From NCBI RefSeq assembly GCF_902506505.1, contig NZ_LR733406.1, positions 3,179,679 to 3,243,678 of the forward strand: a stretch of DNA of 64,000 bases. The letters run 5' to 3'. How positions within the stretch are numbered: position 1 is the stretch's first letter; each line of letters opens with the position of its first letter. This stretch comes from Pseudomonas sp. 8AS (GTDB taxonomy: Bacteria > Pseudomonadota > Gammaproteobacteria > Pseudomonadales > Pseudomonadaceae). This document shows, in pieces, positions 26,656 to 36,133 of this stretch. The position numbers and the translations under genes are program-made. The notes beneath the pieces are model-generated. The model made no database searches. It was not told the DNA's origin and was given only the letters and a program-made list of their open reading frames with translations.

Positions 26656-27864
26656 TCAGTCCTGGGCAGTCGAACCGATCTTGTGGATCGACAGGTCCGC
26701 GCCGTAGTACTCCTCCTCCTGGCTCAGGCGGATGCCGACCAGGCGCTTGAGCAGGCCGTACACCAGCAGACCGCCGGCCAGCGCCACCAGCACGCCGAGC
26801 GCGGTACCCAGCAGTTGGCTGACCAGGCTGACGCCACCCAGGCCGCCCAGCGCCTGCTGGCCGAAGATGCCGCAGGCGATGCCGCCCCATACGCCGCACA
26901 GGCCATGCAGCGGCCAGACGCCGAGCACGTCGTCGACCTTCCACTTTACCTGGGTCGCGGTGAACGCCCAGACGAACAGGGCGCCGGCCAGGGCGCCGGT
27001 GACCAGTGCGCCGATCGGGTGCATCAGGTCGGAGCCGGCGCACACCGCCACCAGCCCGGCCAGCGGGCCGTTGTGCAGGAAGCCCGGGTCGTTGCGCCCG
27101 ATCAGCAAGGCGGCCACGGTGCCGCCGACCATCGCCATCAGCGAGTTGACCGCCACCAGGCCGCTGATGCTGCCCAGGGTCTGCGCGCTCATCACGTTGA
27201 AGCCGAACCAGCCGATGATCAGGATCCACGAACCGAGGGCGAGAAACGGGATATTCGACGGGGCGAAGGCCACCAGGCGGCCGTCGCGGTAGCGGCCGTC
27301 GCGCCGCCCCAGCAGTATCACCGCGCCGAAGGCGATCCAGCCGCCGACCGCATGCACCACCACCGAACCGGCGAAGTCATGGAAGGCGGCGCCAAAGCGC
27401 TCGGTCAGCCAGGCCTGCAGGCCGAAGTTGCCATTCCACACCAGGCCTTCGAAGAACGGGTAGACGAAGGCCACGATCAGCACCGTGGCGCACAGCTGCG
27501 GGGCGAACTTGGCCCGTTCGGCGATACCGCCGGAGATGATCGCCGGAATCGCCGCGGCGAAGGTCAGCAGAAAGAAAAACTTGACCAGCCCGTAGCCGCT
27601 GCCGGCGGTGAGCACCGCGGCCGGTTCGAGGAAGGTGATGCCGTAGGCCACCCAGTAGCCGACGAAGAAATAGGCCAGGGCCGACACGGCGAAGTCGGAG
27701 ATGATCTTCGACAGGGCGTTGACCTGGTTCTTGTGGCGCACCGTGCCGACTTCGAGGAAGGCGAAGCCGGCATGCATGGCCAGCACCATGATCGCACCCA
27801 GCAAAATGAACAGGGTATTAGAGCCGTGGATCAGGGTTTCCACGGCGCTGTTGAGGTTTTCCAT
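26656..27864 (-). CDS. Ammonium transporter (Amt family)
   Basis: 402 residues from ATG 27864 (MENLNSAVETLIHGSN), with about eleven membrane helices. Amt motifs: AFLEVGTVRHKNQVN, the twin-histidine pore residues in HDFAGSVVVHAVGG and HPIGALVTGALAG, and the DDVLGVWPLHGLCGVWGG signature. It moves ammonium/ammonia across the inner membrane. Unlike typical amtB genes it has no neighbouring glnK and no N-terminal signal peptide. Confidence 0.92.
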   Translation of the reverse strand: MENLNSAVETLIHGSNTLFILLGAIMVLAMHAGFAFLEVGTVRHKNQVNALSKIISDFAVSALAYFFVGYWVAYGITFLEPAAVLTAGSGYGLVKFFFLLTFAAAIPAIISGGIAERAKFAPQLCATVLIVAFVYPFFEGLVWNGNFGLQAWLTERFGAAFHDFAGSVVVHAVGGWIAFGAVILLGRRDGRYRDGRLVAFAPSNIPFLALGSWILIIGWFGFNVMSAQTLGSISGLVAVNSLMAMVGGTVAALLIGRNDPGFLHNGPLAGLVAVCAGSDLMHPIGALVTGALAGALFVWAFTATQVKWKVDDVLGVWPLHGLCGVWGGIACGIFGQQALGGLGGVSLVSQLLGTALGVLVALAGGLLVYGLLKRLVGIRLSQEEEYYGADLSIHKIGSTAQD

Positions 27865-28385
27865 CGGCACGAAAACTCCGGCGTTCGGGAAAAGCACCAA
27901 AGCGGTTCATCCACTCAAGCAATCGCACCATCCTGATGCTCGCCACCGCCCAACAAGGCCCACAGACAGACCTCGGATGACGCATGGCGTGCTGGAAGAA
28001 AAACCGTTTTTTCGGTGTTTTTCTTTATTAAACATAGGGTTGATGAATTTCACGAAACCCTTTCCGGGTTCTCGCGGCGCCCGATTACAGGGCGCGAAAT
28101 GCATCTGACGCACCAGCTAAATGCAATTGCTATACCAGCCACCGGCCAGCCTCGCACCGCCGCGCACCAAGCCGGCCGCCAGGCGCGCCTCCCGCCCCGC
28201 AAAAGCACCAAGACAGTGCGCAATCCCCTGGACACAAGACCGGCAACCCCAGGGCCCGCCAGGCGCCGACCGGGCAGTCAGTGCCCTGCGCCCCATTCCT
28301 GAACAACTGGCCACATTCTTGCTATATCGGCCCGGGTGGTCGCCGCACTTCGCCATCCGCCCACCACCCCCGCAAGGAATACACC
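27865..28385. other. 521-bp gene-free stretch between divergent amt and EAL genes
   Basis: No convincing gene on either strand. The amt-proximal part (about 28000-28050) is AT-richer (TTTTTCTTTATTAAACAT) and probably holds promoters. A hairpin GCGCCC-GATTACA-GGGCGC is at 28077-28095 and an A/T-rich weak stem near 28000-28018. No confident sigma-54 site was found on the minus strand. The half nearest the EAL gene is GC-rich with no evident structure. Confidence 0.5.
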
Positions 28386-29549
28386 GTGATCGACGGGCAA
28401 CCGCTCGCCAGCTTCCAGCCTTTCATCGATACCGCCACCGGCCGCATAGCCGGCGTCGAGGCCCTGGGTCGCCTGCGCCAGGCCGACGGCCGCCTGCTCT
28501 CGGTCGGCCCGCTGTTCACCGACCCGAAGATCTCCCCGGCCCTGCTCCGGCGCCTGGACCGGCAGATCCGCGACGATGCCCTGGCCAGCCTGCACCAGGC
28601 CCCGGACGACTGGTTCGTCAGCCTGAACATCTCGCCGCGCTGGATCAGCCGCTTGCGCCCCAACCAGCCCTTGCCCAGCCTCAAGCAGCTGGCCAAGTGC
28701 GGAATCGCCGCCCAACGCGTGGTCTTCGAAATCACCGAGCTGGGCGGGGCCAGCCAGAAACTGGCGGAAGTGGTGGCGCGTTACCGCGCGGCCGGCGCGC
28801 GCATCGCCATCGACGACTTCGGCGCCGGCTACTCGCAGCTCGACCGCGTGCTGGCCCTGCAGCCGGACATCCTCAAGCTGGACATGCGCCTGTTCCAGGA
28901 AGCCGCCCGCGGCGGCCCCAGCGGCGAAGTGGTCAAGGCGCTGGCGCAGATGGCCGAGAAGACCGGCTGCTGGATCATCGCCGAGGGCGTGGAAACCGAA
29001 GCCGAACTGCATTTCGCCCTGGAGTGCGGCGCGCGCTACGTGCAGGGCTACCTGTTCGCCAGACCGGAACTGGAGTTCTATCCCAGCGATGCCTTCGTCG
29101 CCCACTTCGCCCGCCTGCGCGACCAGTATGTGCAGCGCAAGCTGGCCGAACGCGCGCGCCTGATGACCCTGCGCCAGCAGCTGGCCGAGCTGATGAACCT
29201 GCTCAAGGGCTGGGCCGAAGGTCATGCCCCGGCCACGGCCCTGCCCGACCCGGCCAGCTACCCCTGGCTGCTGCGCCTCTACCAGTGCGACCGACACGGC
29301 ACGCAGATCACCCCCAACCTGGAGTGGAACGGCCAGGCCTGGGTGGAGGATGCCCGCTACCTGCGACACAACTGGTCCTGGCGCCCCTACTTCTACCAGG
29401 TGCTGGCCGAAGGCTGGGAGGAGCGGCGCCTGACGCTGTCCAGCACCTACCGCGACGCCACCACCAACCAGTACTGCCTGACCGCCGGACAGTTCATCGA
29501 CAACGGCCGGCGCCTGCTGCTGCTGGATATCGATGCCGCCGGCCTGTGA
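28386..29549 (+). CDS. EAL domain c-di-GMP phosphodiesterase with C-terminal sensor-like domain
   Basis: 387 residues from GTG 28386, after AAGGA. The EAL motifs are complete: GVEALGR, SLNIS, FEITE, AIDDFGAGYS, LKLDM, EGVETEAEL and VQGYLF, so it should hydrolyse c-di-GMP to pGpG. After about residue 250 there is a helical linker, then a roughly 110-residue domain (YPWLLRLYQCDRHGTQITPN ... SSTYRDATTNQYCLTAG) that resembles the Cache/PAS-like domain at the C-terminus of YkuI. No membrane segment, so a cytoplasmic sensor is likely. Confidence 0.9.
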   Translation: MIDGQPLASFQPFIDTATGRIAGVEALGRLRQADGRLLSVGPLFTDPKISPALLRRLDRQIRDDALASLHQAPDDWFVSLNISPRWISRLRPNQPLPSLKQLAKCGIAAQRVVFEITELGGASQKLAEVVARYRAAGARIAIDDFGAGYSQLDRVLALQPDILKLDMRLFQEAARGGPSGEVVKALAQMAEKTGCWIIAEGVETEAELHFALECGARYVQGYLFARPELEFYPSDAFVAHFARLRDQYVQRKLAERARLMTLRQQLAELMNLLKGWAEGHAPATALPDPASYPWLLRLYQCDRHGTQITPNLEWNGQAWVEDARYLRHNWSWRPYFYQVLAEGWEERRLTLSSTYRDATTNQYCLTAGQFIDNGRRLLLLDIDAAGL

Positions 29550-29565
29550 ACACCAGCCAGCGCAC

Positions 29566-29588
29566 GTAGGCGCGGCTTCAGCCGCGAA
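29566..29588. repeat. Single REP-like palindrome
   Basis: GTAGGCGCGGCTTCAGCCGCGAA is of the Pseudomonas REP type: a GTAGG head and a CGCGGCT/AGCCGCG stem. It lies between convergent EAL and GGDEF-remnant genes. Confidence 0.65.
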
Positions 29589-29608
29589 TGCGGCAAGCCG
29601 GCACCCGC

Positions 29609-29896
29609 CTAGATCGGTACCGGCCGGGCAAGCGGCGCCAGTTCCAGGCGGTCGCGGCCATTCTGCTTGGCCCGGTACAGGGCTTTGTCCGCCCGCGCGA
29701 TCAGGCCGGCAATGTCTTCCTGCAGGTAGTACTGCGCCACGCCGATCGAGGCGGTGATGCGAAAACCCTCGGGCAACCCGGCATAGTCGACCGAGCCCAG
29801 CGCCGCCTGGATGCGCTTGATGCAGTGCCGGGCCATGTTCAGCGAGGTCTGCGGCAGGAACAGAAGGAACTCCTCGCCGCCATAGCGGGAAGAAAG
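29609..29896 (-). pseudogene. C-terminal remnant of a GGDEF (diguanylate cyclase) gene
   Basis: About 95 codons match the second half of a GGDEF domain: RYGGEEFLLFLPQTSLNMA, FRITASIGVAQYY, LIARADKALYRAKQNGRDRLEL, ending normally at a TAG. Upstream of roughly 29897 homology stops at once. The preceding residues in the open frame do not resemble a GGDEF N-half, and that DNA runs into the dgt promoter and start. The N-terminal half carrying the nucleotide-binding Asp/Asn-rich motif is missing, so no cyclase activity is expected. Confidence 0.8.
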
Positions 29897-30057
29897 GCGG
29901 CGCCTGAAATCACAGCGGGCTTCTCTTGTTACTGGTTTTATCGGCAGCCACCTGGCAATAGCCCTCGGCCAGCAAAGCTCATACGAAGGTTCAATCCCTC
30001 TTGCGGCGCTCGCCACGAAGCCCGAAGCTAGAAGCCTCCCACCGGCGAGGACAGCCC

Positions 30058-31389
30058 TTGGACTGGCAAACACTGCTCACCCGCGAACGGCTCGGCAAAC
30101 CGGTACACAGCCCGGACGAGCTGGGCCGCAGCCCGTTTCACAAAGACCACGACCGCATCATCTTCTCCGGCGCCTTCCGCCGCCTGGGGCGCAAGACCCA
30201 GGTGCACCCGGTCTCCAGCAACGATCACATCCACACCCGCCTGACCCACTCCCTGGAAGTCAGCTGCGTCGGCCGCTCGCTGGGCATGCGCGTCGGCGAG
30301 ATGATCCGCGACGAGCTGCCGGACTGGTGTGACCCGGTCGACCTCGGCGTGGTCGTGCAATCCGCCTGCCTGGCCCACGACATCGGCAACCCGCCCTTCG
30401 GCCACTCCGGCGAAGACGCCATCCGCCACTGGTTCCAGCAGGCCGCCGGACGCGGCTGGCTGGACGCCATGAGCGAGGCCGAGCGCGGCGACTTCCTCAA
30501 CTTCGAGGGCAATGCCCAGGGCTTTCGCGTACTCACCCAGCTCGAATACCACCAGTTCGACGGTGGCACCCGGCTGACCTACGCGACCCTCGGCACCTAC
30601 CTGAAATACCCCTGGACCGCCCGCCACGCCGAGGCCCTGGGCTACAAGAAGCACAAGTTCGGCTGCTACCAGAGCGAGCTGCCGCTGCTCGAACAGATCG
30701 CCGCCAAGCTCGGTCTGCCGCAGCTCGAAGAGCAGCGCTGGGCGCGCCACCCGCTGGTGTACCTGATGGAGGCGGCGGACGACATCTGCTACGGCCTGAT
30801 CGACCTGGAAGACGGCCTGGAAATGGAGCTGCTCGACTACCCGGAAGTCGAGGCGCTGCTGCTCGACCTGGTCGGCGACGACCTGCCGGAAACCTACCGC
30901 CTGCTCGGCCCGCGCGACTCGCGTCGGCGCAAGCTGGCGATCCTGCGCGGCAAGGCCATCGAACACCTGACCAACGCCGCCGCCCACGCCTTCGTCGCCC
31001 AGCAAGCGGCGCTGCTGCGCGGCGAGCTGGCCGGCGACCTGGTCGAGCACATGCATGGCCCGGCCAAGCGCTGCGTGCAGCAGGCCAAGGCCCTGGCGCG
31101 GGAGAAGATCTTCCAGGACAAGCGCAAGACTCTGCACGAGATCGGCGCCTACACCACCCTGGAAATCCTTCTCAACGCCTTCTGTGGTGCGGCCCTGGAG
31201 CAGCACCGCGGCGGCAGCCTGTCGTTCAAGAACCAGCGCATCCTCGACCTGCTCGGGCATAACGCCCCCGATGCGGATTGGCCGCTGCATCGGGCCTTCC
31301 TGCGCATGATCGATTTCATCGCCGGCATGACCGACAGCTACGCTACCGAAATGGCCCGGGAGATGACCGGGCGCTCCAGCCCGGTATGA
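30058..31389 (+). CDS. dgt: Deoxyguanosinetriphosphate triphosphohydrolase (dGTPase family)
   Basis: 443 residues from TTG 30058 ([43 protein letters not shown]), chosen because GAGGA lies 6 nt upstream and related proteins begin here; in-frame upstream codons look non-coding. HD-domain residues: H in RLTHSLEV and [15 protein letters not shown]. It cleaves dNTPs to nucleosides plus triphosphate. It is followed at 4 bp by the FUSC-like gene. Its 5' edge abuts the truncated GGDEF remnant. Confidence 0.92.
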   Translation: MDWQTLLTRERLGKPVHSPDELGRSPFHKDHDRIIFSGAFRRLGRKTQVHPVSSNDHIHTRLTHSLEVSCVGRSLGMRVGEMIRDELPDWCDPVDLGVVVQSACLAHDIGNPPFGHSGEDAIRHWFQQAAGRGWLDAMSEAERGDFLNFEGNAQGFRVLTQLEYHQFDGGTRLTYATLGTYLKYPWTARHAEALGYKKHKFGCYQSELPLLEQIAAKLGLPQLEEQRWARHPLVYLMEAADDICYGLIDLEDGLEMELLDYPEVEALLLDLVGDDLPETYRLLGPRDSRRRKLAILRGKAIEHLTNAAAHAFVAQQAALLRGELAGDLVEHMHGPAKRCVQQAKALAREKIFQDKRKTLHEIGAYTTLEILLNAFCGAALEQHRGGSLSFKNQRILDLLGHNAPDADWPLHRAFLRMIDFIAGMTDSYATEMAREMTGRSSPV

Positions 31390-31393
31390 CAGC

Positions 31394-32443
31394 ATGAAGA
31401 AAGCGCAACGGCACAAACTGGGCTGGCACTCCGGGCCCGCCGAATGGGGGCCGGGCATCATTGCCGGGCTGGGCTGCGCGCTGCCGTTGCTGCTCGGCCT
31501 GCTCAGCGGCCATCCGGGGTTTCTCTGGGCCTCGGTCGGCGCCTTCCTGGCCGCCCAGGCCAACCCGCTGCACCGCTTCGGCATGTTTCGGCTGTTGCTG
31601 CTGACCCTGCTCGGCGCCCTCAGCGCCGGCCTGGGTTTCTGGGCGGCCACCGAGCCGGTGCTGAGCTTCGTCCTGTTCGCCGTCTACGGTTTCCTCCTCG
31701 CCTGGCTGCAGCGCTTCGGCAGCGAAGCCGGCAAGCTGGGCATCTCCCTGGCCGTGTGTCTGTGCCTGGGCCAGGGCCAGTTCGGCATGGTCAACCTGAA
31801 GAACGCCGACGCGGTGGCCGCCCTGTTCATCCTCGGCGGCCTCTGGGTGGCCCTGCTCGCCTTCGGCATGCGCGGCCTGCACGGCTTGCGCATGTGGCCG
31901 TACATGCCGCGCTTCCTGGGCATCTTCAAGGTGCTCAGGCGCTATGCCAAGCGCCTGCCGGAACAGCGCTGGCGCCTGCATGCGCTGCGCTGCACCCTGG
32001 CCTGCGGCGGCGCCGGGCTGATCGTCAACCTGGCCGGCCTGCCACGCGGCTACTGGCTGACCCTGGCGCTGTTCGCCACCCTGCAGCTGGAGTTCAAGGG
32101 CAGCCTGGTGCGCGCCCTGCAATCGAGCCTGGCCAGCCTGTGCGTGGCGGCGCTGCTGATCTACCTCGGCTACAGCCTGCAGAGCCCGCCGCTGATGGTG
32201 GCCACCATCCTGCCGCTGATCGTGCTCAACCGGGCCTTCCAGGCGCACAGCTACAGTCTGTTCGTGCTGCAGGTGAGCCTGAGCTTCGTGCTGCTCGCGG
32301 AATGCCTGGCGCCGGACTGGCAGCTGGCGCAGATGCGCCTGTTCAACAGCCTGATCGGCGTGACCCTGGCCCTGCTGGTCGCCCTGCTGATCTACGGCCT
32401 GGAACAGCACCTGCTGCGCCGCCAGGCGGCCGTGCACAGCTGA
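31394..32443 (+). CDS. FUSC-like integral membrane protein
   Basis: 349 residues with about ten hydrophobic segments in two blocks (LGCALPLLLGLLSGHPGFLWASVGAFLAAQ; YWLTLALFATLQLEFKGSLVRALQSSLAS), the arrangement of the FUSC/aromatic-acid-exporter superfamily. The central soluble loop is short. It starts 4 bp after dgt, so the two are probably co-transcribed. The substrate is unknown. Confidence 0.75.
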   Translation: MKKAQRHKLGWHSGPAEWGPGIIAGLGCALPLLLGLLSGHPGFLWASVGAFLAAQANPLHRFGMFRLLLLTLLGALSAGLGFWAATEPVLSFVLFAVYGFLLAWLQRFGSEAGKLGISLAVCLCLGQGQFGMVNLKNADAVAALFILGGLWVALLAFGMRGLHGLRMWPYMPRFLGIFKVLRRYAKRLPEQRWRLHALRCTLACGGAGLIVNLAGLPRGYWLTLALFATLQLEFKGSLVRALQSSLASLCVAALLIYLGYSLQSPPLMVATILPLIVLNRAFQAHSYSLFVLQVSLSFVLLAECLAPDWQLAQMRLFNSLIGVTLALLVALLIYGLEQHLLRRQAAVHS

Positions 32444-32532
32444 GCCCAGTGCGCCATCGCCTGGCCAGGCGGTCTTGTGCGAGACGATTCAGCATGTTCT
32501 TGTTCAACCATGCAGCAACGGAGTGAGGCGCC

Positions 32533-35487
32533 ATGCAGGGAAAGAATCGGGACAAACAACATCGTTTTCCGCTGCACGTGCACATCGGCGTGCTGTTCAC
32601 CCTGCTGCTGCTCGGCACCGGCGTGGTGCTGGGATTCTTCAACTACCGACAGACCAGCGCGATCATCCTCTCCAGCAGCAACCAGCTGTTCGAGCAGATC
32701 CGCGAAGAGGTCGAAATCGACCTGCAGCATACCTACCAGCCGATCCGCCACCTGCTCAGCCTGCTGGCGCTCAACGAGCAGAACCAGGCCAGCGACGTCC
32801 ACCAGCGCATGCGGCTGCTGCCGCTATTCGCCCAGGCGCTGCAGGACAACCCCAAGCTGGCCTCGCTCTATCTCGGCTACGAGGACGGCGACTTCTTCAT
32901 GGTCCGCCCACTGCGCAACGAACAGCTCAAGCAGACCTTCGACGCACCGGCCAATGCCGCCTACCAGGTCTGGAGCATCGAGCGCAGCGGCGATGCCCGG
33001 CCGATCTCCGAGTCGCAGTACTTCGATGCCGACCTGCAATGGATCAGCCGCCGGCAGAACCTCAAGGAAGTCTTCGACCCGCGCACCCGCCCCTGGTACC
33101 GCAGCGCGCTGGACAATGGCCAGCAGATCACCACCGAACCCTACGTGTTCTTCTCCAGCGGCGAGGTCGGCACCACCCTGGCGCGCATCAGCCAGGGCAA
33201 GACGGTGATCGCCGCCGACCTGACCCTGGCCGACCTTTCCGCCACCCTGGCCAGGCACAAGGTCACGCCCTCCACCGAGGTCGTTCTCTATCGCCCGGAC
33301 GGCGCCGTAGTCGCCTACCCCGACCCCGACCAGGTAATCGTAAGGAACGGCAGCGTGCACCTGGCGCAGATCGAGCGGCTGAGCCCGGCGCTGGCCGAAC
33401 TGTTCGCCCGCGACCTCAAGGACAACCTGCACACCAGCACCACGCTGGCCGATCGGCGCTGGCAGATGTCCTACACCCAGCTTGCCGAAGGCGGCCCCAA
33501 TGGCCTGCGCCTGGCCCTGCTGGCGCCGGAGGATGAACTGCTGGCCGATGCCTATCGCCTGCGCTGGCAGGGCGGCATCATCACCCTCGGCATCCTGCTG
33601 CTGTGCATCCCGCTGGGCTGGATGCTGTCGCGCGTGCTGGTGCGCCCATTGCGCGCCCTGGTCAGCGAGGCGGAGGCGATCCGCAGCTTCAATTTCGACT
33701 ACCCGGCCAGCGGCCGTTCGCCGGTACTGGAAGTCGACCAGCTGGCCGTGGCCATGAGCAAGATGAAGGACACCATCGCCAGCTTCCTCGACATCGCCGC
33801 CAGCCTGTCCGCCGAGACCCGTTTCGATGCCCTGCTGCGCCGGGTGCTGCGCGAGACCGTCGGCCTCAGCGGCGCCAGTGGCGGGCTGATCTACCTGCGC
33901 GACGGTAGCAGTGGGCGCCTGGAACCCCACGGTTTGTTTCTCAACGGCGAGCAGCACAGCCTGGAGGAACACCGCATCCCCAGCTTCGACCCGGCGCGGC
34001 ACGACCTGCCCCTCTGGCTGCAGCAGCCGGCCCAGGGCGGCGAGACCGCCGTGATATCGATCGGCTTCGACCAGGCCAACGGCTTCCAGAGCCTGCTGCA
34101 CACCCTGGACAGCCCGCGGGTGCACCTGGTCTGCAGCGGCCTGCACAACCGCCAGGGCGAGACCGTCGGTGTGCTCCTGCTGCTGCACCGCGACACCGGC
34201 GCCGAGGACGACCTGGCCATGCTGCGCCCCGAGCGCATCGCCTTCGTCGAGGCGGTTTCCGGCGTCGCCGCGCTGTGCATCGAGAGCCAGCGCCTGCTGG
34301 AGCAGCAGAAGAAGCTGCTCGACGCCTTCATCCAGCTGATCGCCGGCGCCATCGACGCCAAGAGCCCCTACACCGGCGGGCACTGCCAACGCGTCCCCGA
34401 ACTGACCCTGATGCTCGCCCACGCCGCCGCCGAGAGCGACGAGCAGCCGTTTCGCGACTACCGGCCCAGCGACGAGGACTGGGAAGCCCTGCACATCGCC
34501 GCCTGGCTGCATGACTGCGGCAAGGTCACCACGCCGGAATACGTGGTGGACAAGGCCACCAAGCTGGAGACCCTGTACGACCGCATCCACGAGATCCGCA
34601 TGCGCTTCGAGGTGCTCAAGCGCGATGCCTGGCTCGCCTACTGGCAGGGCCTGGCCCAGGGCGGCGACGAACGCCGCCTGGGCGAGCTGCGCGACGCGAG
34701 CCTAGCCGCCCTGGACGACGAGTTCGCCTTCATCGCCCGCTGCAACCTGGGCAGCGAAGCCATGGCCGAAGCCGATCTGGAACGCCTGCGCCGCATCGGC
34801 GCGCGCACCTGGACGCGCACCCTGGACGACCGCCTCGGCGTGTCCTGGGAAGAACGCCAGCGCCAGGCGCGCACCCCGGCGCCGAGCCTGCCGGTGCAGG
34901 AGCCGCTGCTCAGCGACAAGCCCGAGCACCTGCTGGAACGCCCGGCCAGCGAGCTGATTCCGGCCGACAACCCCTGGGGCTTCAAGCTCGAAGTGCCGCA
35001 GTACAAACACAACCGCGGCGAGCTGTACAACCTCGGCATCGGCCGCGGCACCCTGACCGACGAGGAACGCTTCATCATCAACGGGCACATGGTGCAGACC
35101 ATCCGCATGCTCAGCCACCTGCCCTTCCCGCCGCACCTGGCCAACGTCGCCGAGATCGCCGGCGGCCACCACGAGAAGATGGATGGCAGCGGCTACCCGA
35201 AGCGCCTGAAGCGCGAAGACATGAGCCTGCCGGCGCGGATGATGGCCATCGCCGATATCTTCGAGGCGCTGACGGCGGTGGATCGCCCCTACAAGAAGGG
35301 CAAGACGCTGACCGAGTCGCTGCAGATCATGGCCGGCATGTGCCGGGGCGAGCACATCGACCCACAGCTGTTCGGCCTGTTCCTGCGGGCCGGCATCCAC
35401 CAGAGCTACGCCGAGCGCTTTCTCCGCCCGGAACAGATCGATGCGGTGGATGTCGACGCCATCCTAGCCAAGGCCGGGCTGGCGTGA
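32533..35487 (+). CDS. Membrane sensor with dCache, HAMP, GAF and HD-GYP domains
   Basis: 984 residues. TM1 near 15-35, a periplasmic dCache-type domain (YLGYEDGDFFMVRPLRN, DPRTRPWYRSALDNGQ), TM2 near 345-365, HAMP, a GAF domain (about 425-585), then HD-GYP: IDAKSPYTGGHCQRV, HDCGK near 660-664, GHHEKMDGSGYP ending near 888 and the conserved tail. The HD and GYP motifs are about 225 residues apart, so an insert of some 150 residues (rich in R, E and A) interrupts the catalytic domain. Likely role: c-di-GMP hydrolysis in response to a periplasmic ligand. Confidence 0.9.
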   Translation: MQGKNRDKQHRFPLHVHIGVLFTLLLLGTGVVLGFFNYRQTSAIILSSSNQLFEQIREEVEIDLQHTYQPIRHLLSLLALNEQNQASDVHQRMRLLPLFAQALQDNPKLASLYLGYEDGDFFMVRPLRNEQLKQTFDAPANAAYQVWSIERSGDARPISESQYFDADLQWISRRQNLKEVFDPRTRPWYRSALDNGQQITTEPYVFFSSGEVGTTLARISQGKTVIAADLTLADLSATLARHKVTPSTEVVLYRPDGAVVAYPDPDQVIVRNGSVHLAQIERLSPALAELFARDLKDNLHTSTTLADRRWQMSYTQLAEGGPNGLRLALLAPEDELLADAYRLRWQGGIITLGILLLCIPLGWMLSRVLVRPLRALVSEAEAIRSFNFDYPASGRSPVLEVDQLAVAMSKMKDTIASFLDIAASLSAETRFDALLRRVLRETVGLSGASGGLIYLRDGSSGRLEPHGLFLNGEQHSLEEHRIPSFDPARHDLPLWLQQPAQGGETAVISIGFDQANGFQSLLHTLDSPRVHLVCSGLHNRQGETVGVLLLLHRDTGAEDDLAMLRPERIAFVEAVSGVAALCIESQRLLEQQKKLLDAFIQLIAGAIDAKSPYTGGHCQRVPELTLMLAHAAAESDEQPFRDYRPSDEDWEALHIAAWLHDCGKVTTPEYVVDKATKLETLYDRIHEIRMRFEVLKRDAWLAYWQGLAQGGDERRLGELRDASLAALDDEFAFIARCNLGSEAMAEADLERLRRIGARTWTRTLDDRLGVSWEERQRQARTPAPSLPVQEPLLSDKPEHLLERPASELIPADNPWGFKLEVPQYKHNRGELYNLGIGRGTLTDEERFIINGHMVQTIRMLSHLPFPPHLANVAEIAGGHHEKMDGSGYPKRLKREDMSLPARMMAIADIFEALTAVDRPYKKGKTLTESLQIMAGMCRGEHIDPQLFGLFLRAGIHQSYAERFLRPEQIDAVDVDAILAKAGLA

Positions 35488-35497
35488 AGACCATAAA

Positions 35498-35519
35498 AAA
35501 CCCGGCGGATGCCGGGTTT
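35498..35519. terminator. Bidirectional terminator after the HD-GYP gene
   Basis: AAACCCGGC, GGAT, GCCGGGTTT with flanking A and T runs. It lies between convergent genes. Confidence 0.85.
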
Positions 35520-35552
35520 CTTATCGATCGCAAGAGGCGTCAGCCGCCTCGA

Positions 35553-35894
35553 TCAGGCCGGGTTGACGGCGTTTTCCGGGTACCAGACGTCCATCAGCGG
35601 GCTCAGGCTGTAGCCGGTCAGCTCGGCGCGGCTCTTCAGCCAGGCGTCCAGCTGCTCGCGCTGGGCGGCGCTCATCGAGCCGCGCTTGGCCAGGCAGACG
35701 AAGCCGTAGTCATCGCCACCGACATAGCCCAGGCCGTTGCCTTCAACGGCATCGCGCAAGAAGGCTTCGACGAAGCTGTCCATTTCCGCGTCGGCCAGGC
35801 CCTCGCGGAAGTTCAGGGTCAGCTCGCAGCCCAGCTCCTGGAATTCGTCGACGCAGAGTTTCTTGCGCAGACGGCGGGAACGGTTAGTGGCCAT
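35553..35894 (-). CDS. yggL: YggL family 50S ribosome-binding protein
   Basis: 113 residues from ATG 35894, after GAGGAG. The basic start MATNRSRRLRKKLCVDEFQELGCEL and the GYVGGDDYGFVC segment match YggL (DUF469), a small protein reported to associate with the large ribosomal subunit. It lies near other ribosome genes (rlmKL, rmf). Confidence 0.88.
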   Translation of the reverse strand: MATNRSRRLRKKLCVDEFQELGCELTLNFREGLADAEMDSFVEAFLRDAVEGNGLGYVGGDDYGFVCLAKRGSMSAAQREQLDAWLKSRAELTGYSLSPLMDVWYPENAVNPA

Positions 35895-36133
35895 GTAAAA
35901 CTCCTCAACACTCGATAGAAATAACCGACGCACTCTAGCAGAGTGCCGGCGCAACCGCCCGCCAAACCGCGGCAATGGCACAAAAAACCGCCCCACATGC
36001 CCCTTTGCCCGACGCCGGGGCGCCCAGCCGCCCTGGCATCGGGCATAATGCGCGGCATTCTCCAGATTCCATGCAGCGCTCCGCCACGGAGCCCTGCCCA
36101 TTGTTCCGCCCTCGTCTTTTCGGGCTCTGCCAA

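Noticed and set aside
27865..28385. Sigma-54 promoter for the ammonium transporter
   Set aside because: No GG-N10-GC pair with the flanking consensus was found on the minus strand; near matches lacked the TTGC half or had wrong spacing.
29930..30005. tRNA-like T-arm (GGTTCAATCC) next to the GGDEF breakpoint
   Set aside because: The flanking stem does not pair and no other cloverleaf arms were found, so it is not a tRNA fragment or an attachment site I can support.
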